Positions 50,661 to 58,476 of a stretch of 64,000 nt of DNA are shown one piece after another. This DNA is from Alphaproteobacteria bacterium (GTDB lineage Bacteria; Pseudomonadota; Alphaproteobacteria; Micavibrionales; UBA2020), in the NCBI GenBank assembly GCA_025934695.1, contig JAICWS010000002.1, forward strand, positions 124,001-188,000. The letters run 5' to 3'. The translations under genes were made by a program, and so were the position numbers. The notes below the pieces were generated by a model. The model was not told the origin of the DNA, did no database searches, and saw only the letters and a program-made list of their open reading frames with translations. Each line of letters opens with the position of its first letter. The stretch's first letter is position 1.

Positions 50661-50987
50661 TTGAGCGATTCCTATTTCAAGAGCAGCGACCAGATCCTCG
50701 TCGTCAATCGCAGCATCCACATCAGCCAGTGGTCGACGCGCAGCTACGTCTACATCTTCGACTTCGAATTCCGCACCATGACCGTCGTCACCGACTATAC
50801 GTCCTCCAAAGAAGCGTCCGAGACGCATCCTTTCCCCTCGCTCGATCCCGGCATGCTGCGCGCGATGCACGACAAGCTCACCGACCTCGGCGGCAATCCG
50901 AAGCCGCTCGAACCCGAAGCAGATGCCAAGCGCGCCTTCGCGGCACCCCTGTCGCTGAAAAAATCAAGCCAGGGGCCCAAGCCATGA
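50661..50987 (+). CDS. Small protein carrying the LGG-P module, 108 aa (TTG start)
   Basis: This stand-alone module protein reads VYIFDFEFRTMTVVTDY in place of the FNF..RRV.E segment and ends the module with LRAMHDKLTDLGGNPKPLEP. It has the typical Lys/Pro tail (LKKSSQGPKP). The start is TTG at 50661 with GAGGGCGG about 7 nt upstream. It parallels the 14135 protein. Its stop overlaps the next LGG-P gene by 4 nt, so the small and large forms are translationally coupled. Confidence 0.75.
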   Translation: MSDSYFKSSDQILVVNRSIHISQWSTRSYVYIFDFEFRTMTVVTDYTSSKEASETHPFPSLDPGMLRAMHDKLTDLGGNPKPLEPEADAKRAFAAPLSLKKSSQGPKP

Positions 50988-51964
50988 TCGACGATCTCGC
51001 CAAACCCACCAACGATCCGGCGCGCTGGAAAGCCTTCGCCGAGGAAATGGACGCGGTATTGCTGAACATTGATATGGATGCGGCGCGGCGAAAATCTTCC
51101 GTCATCCTGACCGAAGCGGAGGCGGAGGCCGAGCGCACCAAAGCGATGGCGGAGACGAAGAAGGTCTTTCTCGCCATGCAGGGCGCGCAATGGCCGCTCA
51201 ACCGCACGCATTACACGCTGGGGCACCTCGACGCCCAGCGCCTCGCGCTCTGCTGCGAACGCCGGCTTATCGACTGGCAGACCGCCTTCAACGCCAAAGC
51301 CGCCTTCGGCACCGCAGACGATGTCCGGCTCATGTACGATCAGGCGCGGCTGCTGGGTGTGAACATCGACCTCGTCAATCCGTTACGGTATGCGGCGAAG
51401 CCGCTGCTGCTCACGCCGGGGTTGCGCCACGAGGGCAATATCGAGACGGTCGTGCAGCTCCTCAAACTCGGCGCCGATCCCGCGCAGGACAACGGGCAGG
51501 TCTATCAGACAGCGGTGCTCGAAGGCCGCGCCGATATAGGCCGCGCGCTCGCCCGCCACGACCAGAGCCGTCTCCTTGACCTGAACGGCTGGGTCAACTG
51601 GGCCCGGAACAGCCGCAAGCCGAAGGCCTATGAGGATTTCCGCGCCATCTGGTGGGACTACGGCCGCTTCACCGCCGCCGACCGCGAAACGCTTGTCGAA
51701 ACCAAGCCGCTCGGCGACAATACCGGAACCTTGCGCATCATCTATAATTTCGCGGCGCGCCGCGTCGAGGAAATCCACGAATTCGCGAACCCGCGCCAGA
51801 ACCTCATGAACGGCTTCACCTTCGATGAATACGGTGAGGGAGCTCTCGAAGCGGCACGGGAAAAATTAATCGAGCTGGGCGGCAGCCCGTCGGATTCCGG
51901 ATCTTCCCTGCGCGGCAAATCATCCGTCGCCAAGCCCGCCGTCTTCGGCCTCGGCAAGGGATAG
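50984..51964 (+). CDS. Unknown protein with GxLDA and LGG-P modules (third paralogue)
   Basis: This 326-aa protein has a helical N-terminal extension rich in Glu/Ala/Lys (TEAEAEAERTKAMAETKK), then the first module (YTLGHLDAQRLALCCERRLIDW), an ankyrin-like middle (IETVVQLLKLGADPAQDNGQ), and the C-terminal module TLVETKPLGD, IYNFAARRVEEIHEF and AREKLIELGGSPSD. The tail (SVAKPAVFGLGKG) resembles that of the first paralogue. It starts within the ATGA overlap with the 50661 gene. Confidence 0.75.
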   Translation: MIDDLAKPTNDPARWKAFAEEMDAVLLNIDMDAARRKSSVILTEAEAEAERTKAMAETKKVFLAMQGAQWPLNRTHYTLGHLDAQRLALCCERRLIDWQTAFNAKAAFGTADDVRLMYDQARLLGVNIDLVNPLRYAAKPLLLTPGLRHEGNIETVVQLLKLGADPAQDNGQVYQTAVLEGRADIGRALARHDQSRLLDLNGWVNWARNSRKPKAYEDFRAIWWDYGRFTAADRETLVETKPLGDNTGTLRIIYNFAARRVEEIHEFANPRQNLMNGFTFDEYGEGALEAAREKLIELGGSPSDSGSSLRGKSSVAKPAVFGLGKG

Positions 51965-51999
51965 ATCCCTCGCGCCCCGAAGAGAGAGTTGAACGCTTT

Positions 52000-52527
52000 T
52001 TACTTCTTTTCCGGATTTCTCAGGCGCAGGTAAAGCGCGCCCTCGCCGCCGTCCTTCGCCCGGGCGGGCACGGCGGCCAGCACGACGCCGCGAAGCTCGC
52101 CGTCCTGCAGCCACAGCGGCACCATGCGCCGCAAGGTGCCGCCGCCCACGCGGCCCTTGCCGGTGATGACAAGGACCGTTCGCAGCCCCCGCGCGTAAGA
52201 TGCGCGGATAAACCGGTGCAGCGCGGCATGGGCCTCGTCCTGCGTCATGCCATGCAGGTCGAGGCGCGATTCCACCGGAAGCTTGCCCTTCTTCAGCCGC
52301 GTTTCCGTGGCTTTGTCGAAGCCCTTGGCCGGGGCGGGGGCGCGCAGGGACAGGGACGGAACGGGCGGCGGATCCGCGCGCATCTTAACGCCGGCAGGTT
52401 TACGCGGGACGTCTTTTGCGGGCGCGGCTTTTTTCCGGCTTAAGGGCCGCACGGAGCGCGTCACCATCTGCCATAAGTCGGCGCTCTCGTCCCGATCATC
52501 GTCTCCACTGCCTTTGCGCCGGCTCAT
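52000..52527 (-). CDS. Smr domain protein
   Basis: This 175-aa protein has a basic, Pro/Ala-rich N-terminal half (about 1-80) and a C-terminal Smr domain with LDLHG (89-93) and ITGKG (121-125), the two motifs of the MutS2-type small nuclease fold. GTLRRMVPLWL fits the alphaproteobacterial Smr subgroup. It probably acts on nucleic acid; the precise role is unknown. Confidence 0.9.
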   Translation of the reverse strand: MSRRKGSGDDDRDESADLWQMVTRSVRPLSRKKAAPAKDVPRKPAGVKMRADPPPVPSLSLRAPAPAKGFDKATETRLKKGKLPVESRLDLHGMTQDEAHAALHRFIRASYARGLRTVLVITGKGRVGGGTLRRMVPLWLQDGELRGVVLAAVPARAKDGGEGALYLRLRNPEKK

Positions 52528-52624
52528 ATTTTTGGCTCAACCCCTTCAAAAGCCTTGAGGAAGTCATACGTTTTTAACCAGTTCATGCTATACTATAAAC
52601 TCGGAGTTGTCTGGGGTATCCGCC

Positions 52625-53356
52625 ATGAAAAGACCGTTTGTCTGCGCATTTTTCTCTCTCCTGTTGCTGGCCGGAAGCGCCGCCGCGCAAGCGGAGGATA
52701 TCATGGGCGGCAGCGACCTGGGCGCGACGGGCCATCCTCCCGTCGCGACCGAGCAGGAAATCGCCATGACCTACTGGCAGCTCGCGCACACCCCCCCCAA
52801 GTTCGACCAAATGGCGGCGCAAACCGACCAGTTCAAAAACTCAAGCCAGTTCGAAAAGGACCAGGTCAAGGCGGCGGTGATCACCGACCTCAAGAACAGC
52901 TACGACAACATCACCTTCAACCATCCGACCATTTTTGCGATGAAGGTCCATCTTTCTCCCTATAGCGAGAAAAACAAGGGCTTCGTCATCAAGGATTTCG
53001 AGGACCAGACCTATTTCAAATATTCATTCGCCGGCGATAAATATGCCGTCGTGCCGCGCGGCCTGATGGACCACCAGTTCCTGGGTCCGATGAACGACGA
53101 CACCATGCTGGGAAAAATTAACTACTACCAGAAGCACGGCGGCAACACCTTCGTGCTGATGATCTACCTGAAGCCCGATTACGCCGATCCGCCGGGGACG
53201 CTCACGGAAATCGACGGCGACAAATATCACATCATTTCGGGCACCGTCGCACACGTCGGCCTTTACGATCCCAGCGAGACCCAGCAGCTGTGGGGCGACA
53301 ACAGCGTGGAGTTCAACAAGGCTGAAAAGAACGACCTCCTGCAACTCAAGCAGTGA
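52625..53356 (+). CDS. Exported protein of unknown function, 243 aa
   Basis: A signal peptide (FVCAFFSLLLLAGSAAAQA, about residues 5-23) leads into a soluble periplasmic domain with no motif I recognise; notable stretches are MTYWQLAHTPPKFDQM and FVLMIYLKPDYADPP. The ATG at 52625 is used; an in-frame TTG at 52607 would spoil the signal peptide. A terminator candidate follows directly. Confidence 0.75.
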   Translation: MKRPFVCAFFSLLLLAGSAAAQAEDIMGGSDLGATGHPPVATEQEIAMTYWQLAHTPPKFDQMAAQTDQFKNSSQFEKDQVKAAVITDLKNSYDNITFNHPTIFAMKVHLSPYSEKNKGFVIKDFEDQTYFKYSFAGDKYAVVPRGLMDHQFLGPMNDDTMLGKINYYQKHGGNTFVLMIYLKPDYADPPGTLTEIDGDKYHIISGTVAHVGLYDPSETQQLWGDNSVEFNKAEKNDLLQLKQ

Positions 53357-53399
53357 GGCGGATGACGCGTTCCGGTTATCGAAAAGCCGCCGTTTTTTT
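53357..53399 (+). terminator. Candidate rho-independent terminator
   Basis: GGCGG (53357-53361) can pair with CCGCC (53387-53391), followed by G and seven T. The stem is only 5 bp with a long internal loop, so strength is uncertain. Confidence 0.4.
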
Positions 53400-53497
53400 G
53401 CCTATGAAAATCGCCGCGGTTTTATTTTGCGAATCAAAGAAGTGTTGAGAAAAGCCGCCGGGCATAGGATACTGGCTTGAAACTATTGGAAGAAGGC

Positions 53498-54178
53498 ATG
53501 GAAAAGAGACGCCCCATATTGTCTGTGCGACCAAAGTTCGATCCCGGCCTGACGGTGGTCGAGGCGTGCTTCACCACTTTGGGCGGCTTTATCGTCACCA
53601 CCATCCTGTTCGGAACGCTGTTCCTGATCCTGTTCTCGATCATCGGCTTGGGCAAGCACATCTCCGCGGGCGGTATTTACGAATTTTTCTTCGGCGTCAG
53701 CCTGCTCGGCATTCCGCCGCTTTATTACGAAGTGAAGAAGCGCGCCTTCCAGCGCACGATCTATAACTTCTACGACGACTACATGGACTTCCAGTACTTC
53801 CACTGGCACATCAACCGCCGCCGCGGGCGCGTGCGCTACGGCGACATCGCCGACATCGCGCAGCACGCCTCGGCGCTGCAGGAACACCAGCGCCTCATCA
53901 CGATCTTCATCTATGTGCCCGGCATGGGCATGGGGCGGCGCGGCAGCTTCGCCGGCGTCAAGCTGGCAGATCTGCCGCAATCGAAGGACTATATGACGAA
54001 GATCATGGACATCATCGAAGGCCGCGCCGCGCAGACCGCCGCAGCAGCCTCCGCCGTCCCCGCCGCCCCGGCCGCAGCCCCCGAAGGGGCGCCAGCCGCA
54101 GCCGCGCCTGCGCAACCGCCGGTGACGACGCCGACACCGGCATCGCCGGCTTCTCCGCCGCCCGTCACCGAGGGTTAA
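53498..54178 (+). CDS. Membrane protein of unknown function with Ala/Pro-rich tail
   Basis: This 226-aa protein has two membrane helices (about residues 28-54 and 66-80), then a cytosolic domain (FQRTIYNFYDDYMDFQYFHWHINRRRGRVRYGDIADI) that resembles a bacterial PH-like domain following paired helices. The last 50 residues are Ala/Pro low-complexity. I used the ATG at 53498; an in-frame TTG at 53477 is possible. Family assignment is tentative. Confidence 0.65.
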   Translation: MEKRRPILSVRPKFDPGLTVVEACFTTLGGFIVTTILFGTLFLILFSIIGLGKHISAGGIYEFFFGVSLLGIPPLYYEVKKRAFQRTIYNFYDDYMDFQYFHWHINRRRGRVRYGDIADIAQHASALQEHQRLITIFIYVPGMGMGRRGSFAGVKLADLPQSKDYMTKIMDIIEGRAAQTAAAASAVPAAPAAAPEGAPAAAAPAQPPVTTPTPASPASPPPVTEG

Positions 54179-54191
54179 GCCCCGTTTCCTT

Positions 54192-54752
54192 TCAGCGATT
54201 CAGGCGGTAACCGCCTTCTTCCGTCACCAGCAATTGCGGATTTTCCGCCGACGCCTCCATCTTTTGGCGCAGGCGGTAAATATGCGTCTCGAGCGTATGC
54301 GTGTCGATGCCTTCCTGGTAGCGCCAGACGTGGCGCAGCAGCTCGTCGCGGCCCACCGCCGCGGTACGCCGCGCCAGGTAGACCAGGATATCGGCTTCCT
54401 TGTCGGTCAGGCCGACCTCCTCCTGGCCCGCGCGCGCCAGGGACTTTTCCTGCGGGTGGAAAAGGTAAGGGCCGATGGCGAAGGGCTCGAGGTAAAGCAC
54501 AGGCTCGTCGAGCATCTGCCGCGCCTGACGCAGGATGGCGCCCAGGCGCTGGATCTTCCCGGTGTCGAGCGGCAGTACGGGAACGGCGGCAGGCAGGTTC
54601 TTCTGCGCGTCGGCGCAGATGATCAGGCCGGCATCCGCTGCCGGCTCGGCAGAGGCTGCGGCCGCCAGGCCTTCGGCGCTAAACTGCTGGAGCAGCGCGG
54701 TTTCCAGCGCTGCCGGCAGTCCGACAAGTTGTATTTTCCCTAAGCTGCTCAT
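54192..54752 (-). CDS. OmpR/PhoB-type winged-helix regulator with degenerate receiver
   Basis: This 186-aa protein has a C-terminal winged-helix DNA-binding domain of the OmpR type (about residues 90-185: LTDKEADILVYLARR, DELLRHVWRYQEGIDTHTLETHIYRLRQKME, then the wing EEGGYRLNR). The N-terminal part is shorter than a receiver and shows no phospho-acceptor aspartate or Lys switch, so phosphorylation control is unlikely. No histidine kinase gene is adjacent. Targets are unknown. Confidence 0.85.
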   Translation of the reverse strand: MSSLGKIQLVGLPAALETALLQQFSAEGLAAAASAEPAADAGLIICADAQKNLPAAVPVLPLDTGKIQRLGAILRQARQMLDEPVLYLEPFAIGPYLFHPQEKSLARAGQEEVGLTDKEADILVYLARRTAAVGRDELLRHVWRYQEGIDTHTLETHIYRLRQKMEASAENPQLLVTEEGGYRLNR

Positions 54753-54845
54753 CGGCTTCCATTCTAGCCGAAAACCATTTGTTAAGACAGGCTGAGGTAA
54801 ATTGGAAAGAACGGAACGGCGTTGGAAGAAAAGTCAGGACGAGGA

Positions 54846-55157
54846 ATGACAACGGCAACCCAGGCACCCGAAATCATCAGCCGCTACGACGTGATGTTCG
54901 CCGCGCGGACGGGCGTGACGATCCTCATCGACAAAACGTCGACCTTCGACTGCGGCGTAGAGATGCCCGTGCAGTTCCGCATCAGCCCCGACAACCCGCG
55001 CGATGTGCTGATCACCGCCAACGGCAAGACCGCGCTGCTCAAGGACCTGCGCAAGGACTATCTCGACGAAGCAATCGAGCGCGGCGTCATCATGTTCTAT
55101 GAGCTCAAAGACGACGAAGTCGTCCGCTGCACGCCCTGCAACTACGCGAAGAAGTAG
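54846..55157 (+). CDS. Small soluble protein of unknown function, 103 aa
   Basis: The protein has a beta-rich start (IISRYDVMFAARTGVTILIDKTSTFDCGVEMPVQFRISP) and a helical middle (ALLKDLRKDYLDEAIERGVIMFYELKDDE), ending in CTPCNYAKK, a Cys pair that could bind metal. ATG 54846 has GAGGA directly upstream and GGACGAGG further up; a TTG at 54822 is an alternative. Divergent from the regulator gene. Confidence 0.65.
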   Translation: MTTATQAPEIISRYDVMFAARTGVTILIDKTSTFDCGVEMPVQFRISPDNPRDVLITANGKTALLKDLRKDYLDEAIERGVIMFYELKDDEVVRCTPCNYAKK

Positions 55158-55267
55158 ACGCTCCGCGCTCTCTTTTCTGCCAGACGTGTCCCTGGTTGTT
55201 CAGGTCATTCGTGGTTCAAATACCGCGAACCGGCAAGAACTCCCTGCGAAGAAAATCGAAGCGGACT

Positions 55268-55903
55268 TTAACCCGCAACCGGACGCCAGTTGTCGACCTT
55301 GCGCATGATCTCCGCGGTCTGCGCGGGCGGCAGGTGCGAGCCCACGTCCTGGCGCATGACTTCCGCCTGGCGGTCGCCCGCGCGCGCGACGATGCTCAGC
55401 CAGAAATAGGCGTCCGCCGGCTGCTGGTTGCGGGCATAGATGGCGCCCAGATTGAACTGCGCGTCGGGATAGCCTTTTTCTGCCGCCTTCAGGTACCAGA
55501 CGGTGGCCTGCCGCAGGTCGCGCGGCTCCCCGCCGCGGCCCATCTCGTAAAAGACGCCCATGTTGTATTCCGCCGCCGCCAGCCCCTGGTCCGCCGCTCT
55601 CGCATACCAGCGGACCGCCGCTGCGTCGCTGCGCTGCACGCCCTGTCCGCGCTCGTAAAGGACGCCCAGGTTGTATTCGGCCTGCGCGCTGCCGCCGGCC
55701 GCGGCCTTCGACCACCAGGAAGCCGCCTGCCCGTAATCGCGTTTGACGTCGGAGCCGTTGGCGTACATCTCGCCCATCAGCGCCTGCGCGTGCACGTCGC
55801 CCTGTTCCGCCTTGCCGCGGATGGCGTCGACGCGGCTGCTCGCGGTGCAGGCGGGCAGCAGCATAAGGCAGGCAAGCGCAAGCGCGGGCAGTGACGGTTT
55901 CAT
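55268..55903 (-). CDS. Sel1-repeat lipoprotein
   Basis: A signal peptide ending in the lipobox LLPAC (Cys19) precedes about four Sel1 repeats (AEQGDVHAQALMGEMYANGSDVKRDYGQAASWWSKAA and the next units AEYNLGVLYERGQGVQRSD and AEYNMGVFYEMGRGGEPRD). A final ADAYFWLSIVARAGDR unit is shared with the next Sel1 protein. Probably an envelope-located scaffold or signalling adaptor. Confidence 0.88.
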   Translation of the reverse strand: MKPSLPALALACLMLLPACTASSRVDAIRGKAEQGDVHAQALMGEMYANGSDVKRDYGQAASWWSKAAAGGSAQAEYNLGVLYERGQGVQRSDAAAVRWYARAADQGLAAAEYNMGVFYEMGRGGEPRDLRQATVWYLKAAEKGYPDAQFNLGAIYARNQQPADAYFWLSIVARAGDRQAEVMRQDVGSHLPPAQTAEIMRKVDNWRPVAG

Positions 55904-56002
55904 GGAATCACCTCTGGGAACGGATCGAAAAAATGCAAAACGTCAAACAATGCGTCCCGGCGTAAAGTTCCCCCGGGGAATGAAGGGAGCGTCATGGTAA
56001 AA

Positions 56003-56701
56003 TCAGTGCAGCGCGCCGCGCCGCTGGTCGTATCCTTCCGCCTCGGGCGTGGCGCGCCAGGCCTTGGCCTTGACCTGCTGCGCATTGACCTGGTCGCCGC
56101 TCAGCGCCTTGCCGATGCGGTCGCGCATCGTCGCCGCCTGCGGCGCCTGGTCGTCCTTGCTGTTCGCGGCGACCGCGAACCAGAAATAGGCATCCTCGTA
56201 AGAAGGTGGCTGAGTCTGCATATACATGTGCGCGAGATCCATCTGTGCTGCGAAAAGCCCCTGGTTCGCCGCCCGCGTGAGCCAGTTCATGGCTTCCTTG
56301 GTGTTGGGCGCCTTCATGCCGTAGCCGTTGGCGTAGAATGTGCCGATATTGTACTCGGCCTCGGCGCTGCCGTGGCCGGCGGCGGTGCTGTAATAATGCA
56401 GCGCCTGCACGTCGTCCTGCTTGACGCCCAAGCCCATGTGATAGAAGTCGCCGAGATTGACGAGGGCTCCGACGTCGCCCAGGCTGCCCGCCTTGTCGAG
56501 CCATTTGGCCGCTTCCGCATCGCTCTGCGGGCAATCCTTGCCGCCTTCATGGAAGCAGAGCGCGAGGTTATAGGCCGCCGCCGCGTCGTTCTTCATCGCC
56601 TTGTCTTTCAGCTTCAGCGCATAGGGGGACATCGTGTCGGCCGCAAAAGCCGGCGCCGCCAGCAGCGTCGAAACCAGCAGTGCCGCGATCATTCTCTTCA
56701 T
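56003..56701 (-). CDS. Periplasmic Sel1-repeat protein
   Basis: A cleavable signal peptide (IAALLVSTLLAAPAFAAD) is followed by about four Sel1 units (AAYNLALCFHEGGKDCPQSDAEAAKWLDKA; AEYNIGTFYANGYGMKAPNTKEAMNWLTRAA). The last unit, YEDAYFWFAVAANSKDD, matches the ends of the other two Sel1 proteins in the window. No lipobox. Paralogous to the gene at 55268. Confidence 0.88.
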   Translation of the reverse strand: MKRMIAALLVSTLLAAPAFAADTMSPYALKLKDKAMKNDAAAAYNLALCFHEGGKDCPQSDAEAAKWLDKAGSLGDVGALVNLGDFYHMGLGVKQDDVQALHYYSTAAGHGSAEAEYNIGTFYANGYGMKAPNTKEAMNWLTRAANQGLFAAQMDLAHMYMQTQPPSYEDAYFWFAVAANSKDDQAPQAATMRDRIGKALSGDQVNAQQVKAKAWRATPEAEGYDQRRGALH

Positions 56702-56728
56702 CGGTTCTTGCCCTCCGAAACCGTCATT

Positions 56729-57622
56729 CTATTGCCTGTGCTGCGCGTACATCCACTTCCACAGCGGCTTCATATAGAAGCGCTGGTCGCTGCAGTCATG
56801 GGTCGCGCCGGGAACGGGAAGGAACGAGATCTTGCCCTTGAGTTTCTGGATGTCGAAAGCTGCGACGCTCGCGAGATATTGCGAGGCGACTTTGTCGTCG
56901 GACCCGTTGATCATGTAAATGGGGGTTTTGGAATTGGCGATCTTGCCTGTCTGCTGCTGGGCCCAGCCGCCCGCGGCGGCGATGGCGGCCGCAAATTCCG
57001 TCGGGTTGTTGTAAACGGCGCCCATCGCGCCGAAACCGCCGTCGCCGCAGCCGACGACATAGATGCGTTTGTCGTCGACGGGGAAGTTCTTGCGGATATC
57101 GTCGATGAGATCTTTCACGTCCGGCAGCGCCTGGGGCGAGTTCTTGTACTTGTTTGCGAGCGCCGGATCTTCGGGATAGTCGGTCGGAAAGGCCCAGATC
57201 TTTTTGCCGCCGATCATCGGTATCGCGATGAATGACGGATTGGCGCCCTGGATGTCCGGCGAAATAATGTACTTGCCGGCGTCGGCCATGCCGCGCTCAT
57301 CATGCAGGATGATGACGAGCGGATAGGTCGCGTCGCGCTCGAGCTTGTCGGGCTGGCGCCAGTAATAGGTCATGTCGTGGTGGTCGCCTGTCGTCACGAA
57401 ATCCTTCTTCTGGTAGTATTTCGTGGCATCGCCCATCGGCTTGTCAGTGCGCGGATTGTCCTTGACGGCGGGCGCCGCAGGCGGAGGCGGGGGCGCAGGC
57501 GGCGTGGGGCCGTCGTCCTTGAACGTCGTCGACCCGCCGGCGGGGATTTGGGCCATCGCCGACGGCGCGGCGACAGCGATCATCGCCGCCAAAAGAAAAA
57601 TTCTGACCATGCTCATCGTCAT
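56729..57622 (-). CDS. Exported alpha/beta hydrolase-fold protein lacking the nucleophile serine
   Basis: A signal peptide (about 1-25) and a Pro-rich linker lead into an esterase/PHB-depolymerase-like fold (YPLVIILHDERGMADAG; VKDLIDDIRKNFPVDDKRIYVVG). At the nucleophile elbow the sequence is GCGDGG (191-196), so the GxSxG serine is replaced by Gly193. The acid (INGSDDKVAS) and His (GATHDCS) regions are kept. It may be a binding protein, or use another residue. Start ATG 57622 follows GGAAGGG. Confidence 0.75.
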   Translation of the reverse strand: MTMSMVRIFLLAAMIAVAAPSAMAQIPAGGSTTFKDDGPTPPAPPPPPAAPAVKDNPRTDKPMGDATKYYQKKDFVTTGDHHDMTYYWRQPDKLERDATYPLVIILHDERGMADAGKYIISPDIQGANPSFIAIPMIGGKKIWAFPTDYPEDPALANKYKNSPQALPDVKDLIDDIRKNFPVDDKRIYVVGCGDGGFGAMGAVYNNPTEFAAAIAAAGGWAQQQTGKIANSKTPIYMINGSDDKVASQYLASVAAFDIQKLKGKISFLPVPGATHDCSDQRFYMKPLWKWMYAQHRQ

Positions 57623-57803
57623 AGCGCCCTTCCTAGGCCGTCCTGTCCATTATCGGGAATGAAGCCATCCCTATGACAGTGTGGCTTTTTTTTTGCGCGA
57701 TAGCAAATCCCGTTTGATCCGTCATGCGCGTTAAAATTGTCATGCGCAGGCGCGTCCGCGGGCATGAAATCGCGCCGGATTTTTCAGAAAATGAATCGCG
57801 GGG

Positions 57804-58442
57804 TTACTGGCCGGCGGCGTCGCCCTGATCCGCGGTGTCATCGGCGGAGTCACCGTCGTCATCCTGGCTGTCGTCGTCCGGATGGTCCTTCTTCCACAGG
57901 TCGCGCATGGACTTCTTGACCAGCTTTTTTTGCTGCTCGTCGCGCGCCTGGTTCGCGAGATCGATGTCGTGCTGGGCCTTTTTTTCGTCGGCGTTGATCT
58001 TGCGCATGATCGCCTGGCGACGACGCTCGGTCGCCGACATCGAATTGTCATTGACGGTGTCGTAAATGCTGACGCCGCCCTGACCCGCCTCGGGGTCGTC
58101 CTGGTCCCTGGGCGCAAACAGCCGCTGATAGGCGCTACCGGTGCGCTGCGCATCGGGAAGGTCCTGCGGCGCATCCTGCACCGCCATGTCCGCGTCCTGC
58201 CCGCCCGTGCCGGTATCGCCGTTCATCATCGAGGCATAGCCCGTGGCTTCGCTGGCGCCGGTGCCGCTATAGGGCGAGCCGATGCCGCCGCCGGAAGCGG
58301 GGGCGGAGGGCAGCGGACGGCTCGTGGCTGCGGGCGGATGGTATCCCGGCTGCGGCGCCATTACGCCCGCGTAACCCTGCGCATGCGCGCAAAGGGGCCA
58401 CAGGAGCATTGCCGCGGCGAGCGCCGCAGAAACCGGTTTCAT
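57804..58442 (-). CDS. Exported protein with charged helical C-terminus, unknown
   Basis: This 212-aa protein has a signal peptide (VSAALAAAMLLWPLCAHAQG), a Pro/Ser/Gly-rich linker, a charged helix (ERRRQAIMRKINADEKKAQHDIDLANQARDE) and an acidic Asp-rich tail. I recognise no family. The start at 58442 has AAAGGA about 7 nt upstream. It is adjacent to and in the same orientation as the next gene, which also encodes an exported protein. Confidence 0.65.
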   Translation of the reverse strand: MKPVSAALAAAMLLWPLCAHAQGYAGVMAPQPGYHPPAATSRPLPSAPASGGGIGSPYSGTGASEATGYASMMNGDTGTGGQDADMAVQDAPQDLPDAQRTGSAYQRLFAPRDQDDPEAGQGGVSIYDTVNDNSMSATERRRQAIMRKINADEKKAQHDIDLANQARDEQQKKLVKKSMRDLWKKDHPDDDSQDDDGDSADDTADQGDAAGQ

Positions 58443-58476
58443 TGAATGTCCTTTCCCCAAAAGGCTGTTGACGGTA

